Below are positions 23,662-35,609 of a stretch of DNA of 64,000 nucleotides, piece after piece. Under the pieces are notes generated by a model. The model saw only the letters and a list, made by a program, of their open reading frames with translations, ran no database searches and was not told the origin of the DNA. Origin of the DNA: Acorus gramineus (lineage: Eukaryota > Streptophyta > Magnoliopsida > Acorales > Acoraceae); the NCBI GenBank assembly GCA_030737835.1, contig JAUJYN010000090.1, forward strand, positions 62,001 through 126,000. The letters run 5' to 3'. The position numbers and the translations under genes were made by a program. The number at the start of each line of letters is the position of its first letter. The first letter of the stretch is position 1.

Positions 23662-24010
23662 AGTTGCTTATATACATGGTATTGGCCATCATTTACAAGA
23701 ACATTATGCAGTCTTAGTAAGAGATGAGAGGGTTAAGGATTTACCCGCGATGAGTTGTCACATTGTTTGAGGAACCCTAGATGTTGTAAAGGATCGTCAA
23801 CAACGGGGTTCTAGTGCTGATGATGCCATGTGAATTACTAGAAACATGTGAACCATATGGCTAACCTTATAACGAAAGTTTCATAAGGGGAGTGGAGAGT
23901 GTATGGCTGACTCTATAATGAAAGTTTGGTAAGGGGACTGGAGCAGGCTACCATTGAGGTAAAAGATCTTCTTTCTAAAGAGATTCGATTCGAAAATATT
24001 ATATGTTAAG
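23662..24010 (+). pseudogene. rps12: Nuclear insert of plastid rps12, unit 2
   Basis: Same plastid segment as at 3999-4350, immediately after the RGGTB stop (TAG at 23659-23661). It has its own changes (CCATCATTTACAAG where copy 1 has CTATCATTTACAAG; CAACAACGGGGTT). It shares the TGA in the HIV-RGTLD region and the 6-base loss before AAGGATCG with copy 1. Confidence 0.82.
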
Positions 24011-24600
24011 ATCCTATAAAGGAGAGACAATGAAGAAAGAGTATCTTTTCTTTTTCTCTTATAAAATCCAAAGCAAGTGGATGTTTGGATGCTTTAGTTT
24101 ATTTTTAAAATTTGTTTCTCTTTTCAATGAGTAGAGGACACTGTCACATATTGAAATATCTTAACAAATTATGTTTGTGAACCAATGAGGAGACCTCTCT
24201 CCATCAGAATGAAGATCAAGAACAAGTGGGCAAGAAAAACCCCATCTTAGATTACTTGAAAGAGAAGAACCAAACGAATTATATATATATAATAATGTTA
24301 GACTATAATACTTAATTAAGGATCAATAAAAAAAAGTGGCCAGGAGTTAAGCATTGCGGGTTGGATCTGTCTAGATTTTTTGTCGCTTGGCATTGGTGTT
24401 GGTCGATTTAAGTCAATGAAAATCTTAAGACATTTAATTAAATTCTTGTTGTATTATTTAAATTTTTTGATCTAATTATCAAACATCTTGGGAACTCGTG
24501 ATCCCCTTTCAACAACTCTGTGTCAAAACTGCAAATGGAAGCAATCCATTTTCTTTTCTTTTTTTTCAAAAACTTCATTTCATTAATTCTTCACAAGTGC

Positions 24601-25232
24601 AGGTGGAAGTCACACAGTGCTTGATGCTTCAATTAATTCCCCCACCCATTACAGGTAAGGCTTTTGTTCAGTGTTTATGTCACTTGTCATATTAAGGATG
24701 ACAACATGGTTTGACCTAGGTTTATTATTAAAGCAGTGCATGCATTCACCAAGAAAGTACACACTCCAATGAAATGAATGTAATCTTTTTTACATTTCTT
24801 TAGGCGATTTCCTACCGAGTTAGAACCCACGGACGATTCAAGTATATGAATTCCGGAAAAGAAAATGGCATCTTCATTTCAGGTGATCCTTGCAAAAAAA
24901 ATTTACCTAGCATTCTTTCAAGATCCTCCATAGTGTATCTGATGTACTTCTGAGAGTTCTGGCAATTCTCAATCATATGCTTGAATCACAAAGTCGATGA
25001 TAAGAAACACAATTCAGACCCCCAAGCTAATGATAGTGAATAGTTCAAACACTTGGGCTAATGTTGTGAATAGAACAAAAGCATGTAATATAAGCATGTG
25101 AAACATACCAAAACCATTTATGGAAGCTTTGATGTGTAGACGTACGAATTTCAAGGACTCAAACCGTCCATTGAGATTGTATTTGATGGAGTTCCTCAAA
25201 TTGCATATTGAATAAATTGAACCTGAGCACAA
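24601..25232. other. Exon-like blocks and conserved reverse frame, unit 2
   Basis: Counterpart of 5083-5370 and 5475-5693. Splice-like segments are at about 24603-24653 (before GTAAGG) and 24805-24881 (before GTGATCC). The reverse 72-codon frame at 25014-25232 is unchanged in protein sequence from unit 1. Gene identity unknown. Confidence 0.3.
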
Positions 25233-25900
25233 GAAAAAAATGGTTTATTTTCATGATCACTTCTCATTGTTCAACCTTAATTAAAAAAAAAGAAAAAACT
25301 GTTATTGTGTTCTTTAGTTTATCAACAGTGGAACGATCTCCCCTGCCATGTTTGATCGGTGTTGCCTATCATACCTGATGAATCACATGCCCCAACAAAC
25401 TCTGGGAAATGTGATGCAAGCGCAGGTCATCTCTTTCGAATGGTCCACTGTATTTATTAGAAAATATCATTCATTTTATTAATAATTTATTAGAAAATAT
25501 CATTCATTTTATAAAAGAACAAATGTTATTGTAAGTACTGTGGTTAGAATTGGAAACATATCTGAACTTCAAAGATGGTTGGCGATGAAGGCCCCCGATC
25601 ATGGTGGATGATCCTATTTGTTTCTATTATTTATGGATGAATATATTGATATGGTTCGGGTTAGATTTTTTTTATTTATTCAGTTGAATTATCTACTGTT
25701 TTTGTTTTAAAAGGGAGATGAGAAGAGGGGGGTGAAGCAACCACAAGTGAATTTAAACCTAGTGAACCCAATGGTTCCATTCATAATAGATGGCATGGCA
25801 CCATTCATTTTATGGGTTCAAAGTTCTTAAAATCAAAGTGAAAAACAAGTTGCGGTAAAAATTTCCATTCATAAGGATTCGAAGCATATGAGGTTTTATA

Positions 25901-27028
25901 CTTGGGGAGTTATATACCCACCCCATACAATTAGAAAACCACCCCGTGATTAATCGTTTTTATGCACTCGAAACCAAAGGAAAACCACCCCTACCGATCA
26001 CACCCCATTTTGAACTAAGCCCACCCCCTGTACCGTTCGACAAATGTAGTGTCGATCAATTCTACATACGTCGACATTTCTAATGTCGAACTGAAGGGTT
26101 ACACAAACATTTTTTTGTTATAATATCGACACATGTATTGTCGATATGTGTTAAATATATCGCCAAGCGGAATGTCGATACTAGCAGATTATTGAAAAAT
26201 AAAAAAATAAATATCGGTCAACATATAAGATGTCGAGAAAAATGATAATGGTCAACAATGATAGTGTCGATACCAACAGATAATTGCAAGTTACTTCTTA
26301 TGGATATGCTTGAACTTCATCATCTCGAGAACTCGATGTCATGTCCTTAGAATAATTTTTTCGATTGAAAGTTGTAGGTCGAATACGTTCCTTGAGAGTC
26401 ATACTACACTGTAAAAAATTAAGTAAATACTTAATCATATACAAGAAATTAAGAGTTATATACACACAAAATAAAAGAGTTATGCTTTTTAAACTAACAT
26501 CAATCACATATTTGAATAAAAATCCTTGTTAGTTTATATTGCCAGCCTGGTTTGAATATAGATAAAAAATAATTTATATCAAACTAATAATTAGGAAATG
26601 AATCAAAATTATTGATCAACGAGGATTTCGAAGGATAAAATATAACACAAAAAAAAAAACAAGAAGAAGATGTTAGTTTGAAAAGCATAACTCTTTTTAT
26701 TTTTCAATAATCTGCTAGTATCGACACTCCGCTTGGCAACATATTTAACACATATCGACAATACATGTGCCGATATTATAACAAAAAAAAAAATTTGTGT
26801 AACCCTTCAGTTCGACACAAGAAGTGTCGACGTATGTAGCATCGGTCGACACTACATTTGTCGAACAGTATAGAGAGTGGGCTTGGTTCAAAATGGGGTG
26901 TGGTCGGTAGGGGTGGTTTTACGCAATAGCATTTAGTCGGGGTGGTTTTATAGGTTCTAAAAAATTGGATGGGTGGCTTTCCAATTGGGGTGGCTTTCCA
27001 CTAAACAGGGGTTTAAATAACCGTCCCC
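25901..27028. mobile_element. Foldback DNA element with long inverted arms, unit 2 only
   Basis: An insertion of about 1128 bp within GAGGTTTTATAATTTC, which is uninterrupted at units 1 (6390-6406) and 3 (57415-57431). It is flanked by TTTATA (25895-25900 and 27029-27034), so the target duplication is 4-6 bp depending on how the ends are assigned. Ends are inverted (GGGGAGTTATATACCC against GGGGACGGTTATTTAAACCC). Arms of roughly 300-390 bp are complementary: GTGTCGAT and TCGACA motifs at 26050-26280 recur inverted at 26690-26870. The spacer of about 400 bp has only a short reverse frame (26298-26507) with no recognised transposase. Superfamily uncertain. Confidence 0.8.
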
Positions 27029-27957
27029 TTTATAATTTCTCCGACAAATACATATTGCACAACAACCAATTAATATCCTAATTAACAAAATTAATTGAAA
27101 TTTATCAAATCATGGGATTTTGGTGAATGGGTGCATTTATTCCCCCAGGTACCTCCCCATCCCCACAAAAAAAAAAAAAGTTTAGTTTTTTCATTATGCT
27201 ATAATTTCAACAAACCCTACATCTTACACTATACATCAAAATGAAGTCATGCATATGCATGCATCATATCCTTCTCTCTTCATTGATCCTCCTATGTGCA
27301 TCACCTACATCTCTCTTTTTGTTACACGTAATCCATTTAGAAAACCCTCTCATGCACTTGTAAGGTTTTACGTACCCCTTGTCCCCACTTTTTTTACACA
27401 TTTTTTATTCATTTATATTTTTGTATTAAAAGTTCCGGGGGAGCTATAAGTCGTCCATTCACAACATACGACAACGGGCCTATAGGAGGTGCGGCCTACA
27501 ACATACTGGGTTGTTGCTCATAAAATCAAGCCCGGCCAAGCAATGTCCCCATTTTTTTCTAGTCAAAGAAAGACAAAGTTCAAACCTTCACCTTTTAGAA
27601 CAACTCCAACCACATTTTATATCAAATTTGAATAGTAGTGTGCTCTAATCACACTTCATATCCATCTCCAAATTTAAAGATTTGGATTTGACCCTCCATA
27701 TTTGAAGGTCATCTCAAAAAAATATTTTTCACTTTTTATATTATACACTAATTACTTCAATCTAATGTATATTTAGATCCGCTAATCCATTTTTAATAAA
27801 TAGAATATTTATTATTCACTTTTTATCATTTTATGTAACACAACAAATCTAATTATGATATAGATCAACAAAATAGAATATTTTTTAAAATATCAATAAT
27901 ACCCCTAATAATTTAACCACTTTTTAGTATAGAAAATAATTAGCATGTTAAAAAGAA
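27029..27957. other. Non-coding DNA, end of block A and start of unit-2 extra sequence
   Basis: Up to about 27430 it matches 6407-6790. From about 27480 to 27800 it matches 57657-57965 in unit 3 but not unit 1, so unit 1 probably lost this part. No gene recognised. Confidence 0.55.
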
Positions 27958-28487
27958 GGGAAAATCCATATAACCCCCTATAAACATACTAAAATCCATA
28001 TAACCCCCTTGAATTTTCTTAAAATCCATATAACTCATTGAAAATACCTAGTAAATCCAAATAACCCCCTGAATAAAATTTACGTTCATGGATGATGAAT
28101 ATTTTGTGAATATTATGTTTGATTAACCCTAGCGAAAAACATAGTATACCAAAAAAATCATACAATGTGTTAAAAATGTAAAAAATCTTATATAAATGAC
28201 GATTTTACCCTTTTGGATAGAGTTTTATCTAGAGAGGGTAAAATCATCATTTTTATAGGATTTTCACATTTTTAACACATTGTAGTGATTTTTTAGTATA
28301 TTATGTTTTCAATCAAGGTTAACCAAATAAAATATTCACAAAATATTCATCATCTATTAACAAAAATTTTATTCAGGGGGTTATGTGGATTTATTAGGTG
28401 TTTTCAAGGGGTTATATGGATTTCAAGAAAAGTCAGGGGGTTATATGGATTTCAGTCAGATTTCAAGGGGTTGTATGGATTTTTTTC
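27958..28487. mobile_element. Mutator-like foldback MITE with 9-bp target duplication
   Basis: A 530-bp near-perfect palindrome. The left end is GGGAAAATCCATATAACCCC and the right end, read inversely, is GAAAAAAATCCATACAACCC. It is flanked by an exact 9-bp direct repeat TAAAAAGAA at 27949-27957 and 28488-28496. Nine-base duplications are typical of Mutator-like elements. Each arm carries several CCATATAACCCCCT-type motifs near its end, and the arms meet around 28215. No coding capacity. Relatives: 11413-11905, 40738-41222, 61581-62112 and partial ones at 9761, 34680 and 63584. Confidence 0.8.
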
Positions 28488-28496
28488 TAAAAAGAA

Positions 28497-29015
28497 TCCT
28501 ACAAAACATTATATTGCATATTCGCATTAGTTTAGAGAATTTATTATCGTCCCCTCTTAATTAAATAAGGATTAACACAGCATACATTGAAATGAAAGAA
28601 TTTGTAAAAATCTAATTAAAGCTTATAAATAATTTCTTTTTACTTTCTTCTTCCATAAGCATGGTCAAGTGAATGCAACATCGCGGATTATTATTGTTAA
28701 ATAATTAAAATATTTAAAGCAAAATATTAAATCAAACAAAGACTGAGAATAAAACACTTTATATACCTCAACAAAAAATATCTTCACATAGACAATATTA
28801 AAACAAGTATCACAATCATATGAGATATGGATAAAAACAAAATGAAAAGGGATGTACATCTTTATATTTTCGGATAAAACTTTTGTGGGAGAGGAGAGTA
28901 GAGTGGGTTTGAGAGAAAAGAAGAAAAAAAATGGTAAAATTATTAAGGGAATTATTGGTATTTTAACAAATCTTATATTTTGTTGATCAATATTATAATT
29001 AAATTTACAATAATG
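28497..29015. other. AT-rich unit-2-specific DNA
   Basis: No gene recognised. Small frames (for example 28665-28859 on the reverse strand) lack domains. Confidence 0.4.
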
Positions 29016-29416
29016 ATTTTTGGGCCCTAATTGGTAGACCCCATTCTAAGCCCCATGAGGTGGCAAGTGTGAATTTCCTATATTACCCCCTCACAATTAA
29101 TCTCTTCGTTGTTTCCATAACCGGTCCAATAATTACGGGGTTAATGACGATATGGAAATCACTTCCTTTTCTGGAATATACAAATTCAATTGCACGTTCA
29201 AGAAAATAAAAAATCACGAGTTTCATTTTTTTTCTTCTAATTGTTTTCTCGCAACGAAAACAAACATCAAATTTTTTTTTCATTTTGTAATTTTATAACA
29301 TTTGTAATTTAAAATAAATAATAATTAAGAACATTTTTTTTAATGTATATGGGGCCCCACTTTAAAAGTTCGTCTAGGGCCCTGTACAAAAAAAAAAAAA
29401 ATTCTCAGAGTCGGCC
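29016..29416. mobile_element. Truncated hAT-like element, 3' end only
   Basis: GGGCCC motifs near 29021 and 29370 and the terminal TCAGAGTCGGCCTTG (about 29402-29416) match the end of the hAT-type element at 33740-34532 (TCAGAGCCGGTCATG). The matching left terminus is not found upstream, so it appears to be truncated or rearranged. Confidence 0.4.
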
Positions 29417-29434
29417 TTGCGGATAAGCAATGCA

Positions 29435-32060
29435 TAAAAGAATAAATGTTATTATAAGTAACATATCTGAACTTCAAATATGGTTGGCGATGAAGGCCCG
29501 ATCATGGCGGATGATCGTATTTGTTTCTATTATTTATGGATGGATATATTGATGTGGTTCGGGTTAGATTTTTTTTATTCAGTTGAATTATCTACTGTTT
29601 TTGTTTTAAAAAGGAGATGAGAAGAGGGGGATGAAGGAACCAAATGTGAATTTAAATCTATTAAACACAATACATCTTACACTATACATCAAAATGAATT
29701 CATGCAAATGCATGCATCATATCCTTCTCTCTTCCATGATCCTCCTATGTGCATCACCTACATCTCTCTTTTGTTACACATAATCCATTTAGAAAACCTC
29801 TCATGCACTTGTAACGTTTTACATACCCCTGTCCTACCACTTTTTTTTACACTTTTATTTATTTATTTTTTATATTAAAGACAAGCTATAACCTACAAGT
29901 CCCATGACAACGGGCCTACAGGAGGCTATTGCTCATGAAATCAAGCCCAGTCCGGTGTCCCCACTTTTTTCTTGTCATAGAAAGACAAGGTTCCAACCTC
30001 CCAACTCTAACAGCATCTCCATCACAAGGCCTTCAAATGTAGAAAAAATTTATTTTTTGAAGATGTTGCACTCCAACCATCACCCTTTATTTTTTCTTAT
30101 TATTTTTAAATTATATAATTTTATATGAAAACTTATTAATAAATATTATTATTATTAATTCATTTATATAAAAATTATAACATTGAAAAGATCTCACTTT
30201 AAACTTTAAAATGAGTCTAATATTGAATGGTTTTAGAGTTATTTTTAAATTAATAATTTTTTAATTAAATAAATAGAATAATTATTGAATAATCAAATGT
30301 ATAAGGATTTATTTAAAATCAATTCTAAAATAATTTAATATTAGTCTCATTTTGAAGGTCTTGATGAGATCTTTCCAACTGTAATACTTTTATTAAAAAT
30401 GGATTAGCAGATCTAAATATACATTAGATTGAATTAATTAATGTATAAAGTAAAAAGTGAAAAATGTGATTTGAAGGTGGCCTCCAAACTGGTCCATTTA
30501 GAAACACATTTAAAAAATAAGATTTTGAATAAAATAGCTTAAATATACTTGATTCTTGAAAAACATAATTTTTACGCTTTTTAAAGAACAAGCCTTTTAT
30601 ATTATAAACTATAAATAATTTTTTAATTAAATCTATTTTTAGAATGCGTTTGACAATAGTTTTTAACTTTCTATTTAATTAAAAGTAAAATCACTTTATT
30701 TAAATACTGTCAAACGAGCAAAGCCATGCGGAACCACTTTTACCCTCCGACACAAACCTCTTCAGCTCTCCCGCACATGCATTGCCTCACCATATCAATG
30801 AAACAAACAAACAAAAAACAAGGTTTAAAATGGTCCGGATTCTCCTCTCTTCTTTTTTCTTACTACCGCATCTTCTCACTTTAATGGCTCCTTATGGACG
30901 CATGATTATTTTTTTTACTAGATAATTATTAAATCTTGTTTTAAATAAAAAAATCAATATTTTATTATTGTTGTTATTGTTGGTGATAAAAAAAAAAAAA
31001 TAGTATACAGCCCTAAAGAGAGTAAAATAAGATCATCTCTAGCTCTGACTTAAATCTTTATTTAAATACCATTAAAATTTTAAGTAAAGGTTTCATTAGA
31101 TATGATGGTCTCTAAGTATCAATTGATTTGTGTTTTACTTGAATCTTTTACAAAATATAGAGTTTAAAATAAATAGCAATTGAAAATTTAGATAAATGTT
31201 TGAGTCTCTTTTAATTAGATTTGTGTAAAAATTTAATTAAAAGTTTGATTTGACAATGACATGTACATGATTTGAAATCTAGAATTTTAGTTGATTTTTA
31301 CTCAAATTATATATATTTCAAGTATTGGAATGAAAATTATTTGAATAATAGTTGTTGCTGTATAATAGCTGTTGTAGATGATTTAGTACACTTCATCAAT
31401 ATATTAATCAAACATTAAAAAATTTGGGACTTATTTAACCGGAAACATTGTTTTATCAATAAAAAAGAGGAGAATACCAAAAACAAAATCAAAGAAGAGG
31501 TGGGGTGATAGAAAAGGAATCATAAAAAGTCGGAAAACACAAATAAAAATGTGTCAGGAAAATAAAAATAAAAATGTGTCATAAACATCAGGTGAATCTT
31601 AAAAAATGTGTCAGAAAAATTAAAAAGCATCATCAATGGAGTAATGACCGTCCGATTAAAATAAAAATGATGTGGCAATCTCTAATTGAAAGATAAACAA
31701 ATCCACGCATGAAAAAGTAGAGGTGGTAAATTCAAAACAAGGGGTGGGGGAATGATTCTTTGGAGGGTTATATAAGCAAGGTTTGAGTGTATTATCTTCA
31801 CTATGGGAGTTCTATGTAGAGTTCTCTTGTGGGTGGAAAGGAAAAGAAGTGTGAGATTTTTTCTTTCCATTCTCTTTTTCACATCTCCCTCCCTCCCTCA
31901 TATTCCAACCCCCTTTAAACATTAGTATATCCAACCCATGCTCCTCAGCGCATTCCAACCATGCTTCTTGTTAGTGTTAGGCCCATTTTCAATGATCCAT
32001 TTTTTGATTGATCAAAAATTGAGTATTCTTTTTTTCTTTCCAAAAAATTGAGTATTCTTT
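29435..32060. repeat. Second run of unit-1 6.0-8.9 kb inside unit 2 (includes block B)
   Basis: Begins CATAAAAGAATAAATG, like position 6005, follows unit 1 with one internal deletion (6260-6580 equivalent missing) and includes another palindromic MITE copy (30010-30490) and block B (30600-32010). Because the same segment was already present at 25.5-27.4 kb, this is a duplication inside unit 2. It ends in a doubled ATTGAGTATTCTTTTTT motif, also doubled at 39085-39122. Confidence 0.85.
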
Positions 32061-32067
32061 TTTCCCT

Positions 32068-32380
32068 TTCTAAAAATAATATATGCATAATAACAGGGAC
32101 CCCTAATTAATTTACTCTATTATTTTTTACCCTCTGATACAAAAGCAGGGTCTCTCATTAGTCATTACAGAGCTTAAGTGGTTCACAAAGCGGTCTTTGT
32201 TGCAAATGTGAGTGCAACAGCATCAATAAATTTATGAACCAAGTATCTCTAGATTCCTCATCTGGTTCCAACCACTGCATGTGCTCTATTGATTCTTCTA
32301 TTTATATTGATCTAGCTTGCATAGTAATTTCAGCACCACATTGTCTGGTTCAATCTGGATGTCTTTCACAACTCCCCAAT
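32068..32380. repeat. Fragment of block E
   Basis: Matches 12730-13040 and 42055-42358, including the GVVKDIQIEPDN-like reverse frame. It directly abuts block B on the left and LINE-like sequence on the right, so it is a rearrangement junction. Confidence 0.75.
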
Positions 32381-32619
32381 GTGAAATGACATGTTGAATG
32401 ATATCAAATGTAACCCGTCTCAAAGAGCCTTCGATGCCAAGAAACAAAAGCCGTCTGGAACTCTGCCCAGGATCGCCGAACAACAGAGCAGACAACTGGG
32501 TCTAATAAGGCAGTTGCCACCCTACCTGTGATCCAAGAAGCTAAACATGAAGCCAGTACCTTTGAACATGAGAAGGCCCATGGGAAACCCCAGTTTAGTA
32601 AAAGATACAACTGTCGTAG

Positions 32620-32851
32620 CATCTATTCCGATGCCAATATGCCCAAATCCCATTTGAAGGGTCCTCTATAAATTAGCTTTGATAACCATGAAAATGTCAT
32701 CTGCATACAAAAGATGAGTGATGCCTTGTCTTCCTGGTCCTCTATAAAGCCTGACATCCGACTGGAAACCCAGCAAGGGATCACCCCGTCGAATACCCCA
32801 ATTAATTTGAAACCATTCAGTGGGAATACCATTCACTTTTAAGATCGCCAT
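32620..32851 (-). pseudogene. LINE reverse transcriptase fragment (YADD motif)
   Basis: The reverse strand reads VNGIPTEWFQINWGIRRGDP and then ITHLLYADDIFMVIKANL. These match the RGDPL and YADD catalytic region of LINE reverse transcriptases. The spacing between the two is only about 20 residues instead of the usual 50 or more, so an internal part is deleted. The frames toward 32400 do not read as a normal continuation. No 3' tail was found. Confidence 0.75.
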
Positions 32852-32939
32852 ACGAACTCATGATACACTTGCAAGATCATCATACTGTAGCAGTTTGAAC
32901 ATTATAAAAACTATAATTGAAAAGGTTGTTTTGTATATA

Positions 32940-33019
32940 TGTAACTACGTGATTAGTGTATATATGTAACTATGTAACATAGACCAACTAAAAAGAAATA
33001 TGTAGCATAGAGCCTTCAC
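32940..33019. repeat. Copy of an ATATGTAACTA repeat segment
   Basis: GTGTATATATGTAACTATG followed by TAACATAGACCAACTAAAAA and AGAAATATGTAGCATA recurs at 35590-35641, about 2.6 kb away, next to a 25-bp tandem repeat. The pair flanks the membrane-protein gene and the hAT-like element. Confidence 0.8.
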
Positions 33020-33050
33020 ATTGGCGCATTGCATTCTTTGCCGTGCCGCA

Positions 33051-33725
33051 TTATTTGCGGGCCTTATCTCTACGTCGCCGCCCTCTCTGCCTCCGTCGAT
33101 GTCGCGGTCTCTGTCGCCACCGCCGTCTCTGCCGCCGCCTCCGTTGCTGCTGTCGTCTCCGTCGTCTTCGTTGTCGCTCCCCCCACTGCTGATGCCGTCG
33201 CCGTGGCTGGCTATGCAATTCCCGTGCAGCAAGCCTATTTTGTACATCACCTCTATTGTCCTCATTGCTGCCATCCTCGCCACCACCGTCGTTGGCATCG
33301 CTGATCTCCCCGTCGCTGCCCCCATCGCCGTGGCCCTCCCTGTCGCCCTCCCCGTTGCCGTTGCCACCCTCCCCATCGCCGCTGCCCTCCCCATTGCCGC
33401 AGCCCTCCCTGTAGCCGTTGCCACCCTCCCCATCGCCGCTGCCCTCTCCCATCTCTAGGTCCGCCGGAGGACGTCGACCGAGCCGCGGATATCCACAGGT
33501 AAGATAACTAAAAAAAGCAGCGATCGCCAAGAAAATGACCGTAACTACTATACCCATTATCTTCACATTCAGTGGGGGGCTCACTGAAATTGGGTGCCAA
33601 TTCTTGAGTTTCCCCTGATGGAAAAAATTTGAACTCAGAGGAGGAGGTGATTCTGGCGAGGTGCTTACGGCGCTCAACGTGGTGCGCAATGAGGAAGGAG
33701 GGGGGCGCGAGGCCGCAGAACCCAT
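33051..33725 (-). CDS. Putative one-helix membrane protein with Gly/Asp-rich tail (best-preserved copy)
   Basis: A 224-codon reverse-strand frame begins MGSAASRPPP. The N-terminal Gly-x-x-x-Ser pattern could be a myristoylation signal (inference). Then comes a Ser/Pro-rich stretch (about residues 12-45), a hydrophobic helix VKIMGIVVTVIFLAIAAFF (about 53-72) followed by YPRLGRRPP, and an acidic GSGDGEGGNG repeat tail (about 90-150). After VQNRLAARELH the frame turns Arg-rich, whereas the next frame reads YKIG, HGNCI and then Gly/Asp-rich sequence. The same switch occurs at 60.3 kb. So the last part of this frame is probably wrong: either a shared frameshift or an unseen intron. No known family recognised. 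Expression uncertain. Confidence 0.4.
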   Translation of the reverse strand: MGSAASRPPPSSLRTTLSAVSTSPESPPPLSSNFFHQGKLKNWHPISVSPPLNVKIMGIVVTVIFLAIAAFFSYLTCGYPRLGRRPPADLEMGEGSGDGEGGNGYREGCGNGEGSGDGEGGNGNGEGDREGHGDGGSDGEISDANDGGGEDGSNEDNRGDVQNRLAARELHSQPRRRHQQWGERQRRRRRRQQQRRRRQRRRWRQRPRHRRRQRGRRRRDKARK

Positions 33726-33739
33726 GCAGTGGTGAAAAG

Positions 33740-34532
33740 CAGGGCCAGCCCTGAGATAAGAAAATCCAGGTGAAATCCTAGGTCAGCTCATAAAATAGGG
33801 CCCTATATATGCATATTGTAATTTTTGAATGAATGTTTTAATCATGTTAATAATAAAAAAATTAAGACTAAACAAAAAATGATAATAATGATTAAAAATA
33901 AAATATAACAAAAAAAAAACTCATCGAGTTCTTCTTTAAAAAGAAAAAAAAATCACAAAAATAAGATCATTTCTTTTATAGAAAATAAATAAATCCCTAT
34001 AAAATAGAATATACTAAAAATATATTAAATATATAAAGATACATATGAGATTTTTTAAAAATCACAAAAAAAATACTTTTCATAATGATGTCAACAAAGA
34101 TTATATTTTCAAATAAAACTTATAAATTTAAAATAAATAGGAAGACATATTCAAGTTATTTTTTTAAAAAAAATTAATTTTAGGGTGTTGTTACACATAG
34201 TTTTTATTCCAGCCTCAATCTCAGTCCCATATGCGTCGATAGAAAATTATCAAAGCGTATACTCACCTTAACAATGCATATATGCTATTTATTATATTAT
34301 ATGTTTCACTTATTATAAAAACATGTATCTTATTAGATGATGTATATTATTTTAAAAAAATTCAAAACACTTTCAAATTGAATTTAAGGCTACAAAATGG
34401 ACTGGATATAAAATTATTATTAAGTTTAATGTCAAAAGCTTAACATAAAAGAAATTCCTAGATTTGGGGGCCCTTTTTGAAGAAGGGGCCCTAGGCGATC
34501 GCCTACCCGACCTATAGTCAGAGCCGGTCATG
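33740..34532. mobile_element. hAT-like non-autonomous element with perfect 8-bp target duplication
   Basis: Ends are CAGGGCCAGCCCTGA and, read inversely from the right, CATGACCGGCTCTGA. They are flanked by GTGAAAAG at 33732-33739 and 34533-34540. Unit 3 has the empty site at 60783-60797 (GGTGAAAAGTGAGA), just after the same gene family's start. An 8-bp duplication and CAGGGCC-type ends are diagnostic of hAT. The 793-bp interior is AT-rich with no transposase. Confidence 0.88.
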
Positions 34533-35534
34533 GTGAAAAGTGAGAGTATAGGAGTCAATTCTAACTTTTTTAGTGCTTCTCGTCCATCGCTGAAAGAAAT
34601 TAAAAATATATCCAAGTTAATATTATATATAATTAACAAATATTAAGAAATAAAAAATCACGTGACCTCATAACTTTTTCTAAAAGCCATATAACTCCTT
34701 TAAAACATCTATGTAAATCAAAATAACCCATCGAGTTAAATTTTCGTCAACAAATATGGACTTTAAAAAAAGCTAAGGGGTTAAATGGACTTTAGATAGT
34801 TTACAGGGAGTTATTTGGATTTTTGTTTTTAAAAAAACATATGTTAAACATATTCAATATGGGACTCATTTAAATCGTATCAATGATATCTATTCAATAA
34901 TACTAATTTTATAAAAATTAAAATTGTATAAAAAAAGTTAGACACTTTTTTTAAAATTTTTTTTTAAAAAAATCAAGGCTCCAATTTAAGGCTCATACAA
35001 TGAGCCTCCAAATGTGGAGGTTCAAATGCTGTTGGAGTCCAACCGTGCTCCATTTTAAAAAAATAGAGCACGGTTGGAGGTAGGGATGACAGTGAGATGA
35101 GATAAACGAGAAATCCGCATCGACCCGATCTTATTAGAACTGGTTTGGTCCTCTAAATGTCTGACTCTCGCTTCACGAAAGCAAAAAGTTCTTTATCTGT
35201 AACTGGAAGACGCACCTACCTTTCACCCGAGCCAATACCGATCCTCACTCCGCTCGGCTCACCGCTGTAGGATCGCCCTATAGTAGCTATAAAGCACCTT
35301 TCCTTTTCCAACTGACAAATTCTTGTTCTAGTCTGAGTATGATAGTGATGATATCGAATGGAGAGGTTTACTTTGATAAGTGAGGTTGAGGTCGTTTGAA
35401 AGTCGTATTTATATAGTATATGTTTCGGAGAATAGGGCGAAGGAGAGCTTGCGCATCCTATCCAAATACAAATAATAAATGGAAGTAAAACCCGACCTAT
35501 CCCAACCCGTCCCGTCCTATTATACCATGTTTAA

Positions 35535-35609
35535 ATCTATGTATATATGTAACTATATAATCTATGTATATATGTAACTATATAATCTATGTATATATGT
35601 AACTATGTA
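35535..35609. repeat. 25-bp tandem repeat, about three copies
   Basis: The unit ATCTATGTATATATGTAACT plus five bases repeats at 35535, 35560 and 35585. The last copy runs into the segment also found at 32950-33019. Confidence 0.9.

Noticed and set aside
28871..29424. CGGATAAA and CGGATAAG as the target duplication of the truncated hAT-like element
   Set aside because: One mismatch, and the sequence after the first copy does not look like a hAT terminus.
32298..32622. Reverse frames next to the YADD fragment as more LINE protein
   Set aside because: They do not read as reverse transcriptase; part belongs to block E and the rest is unidentified.
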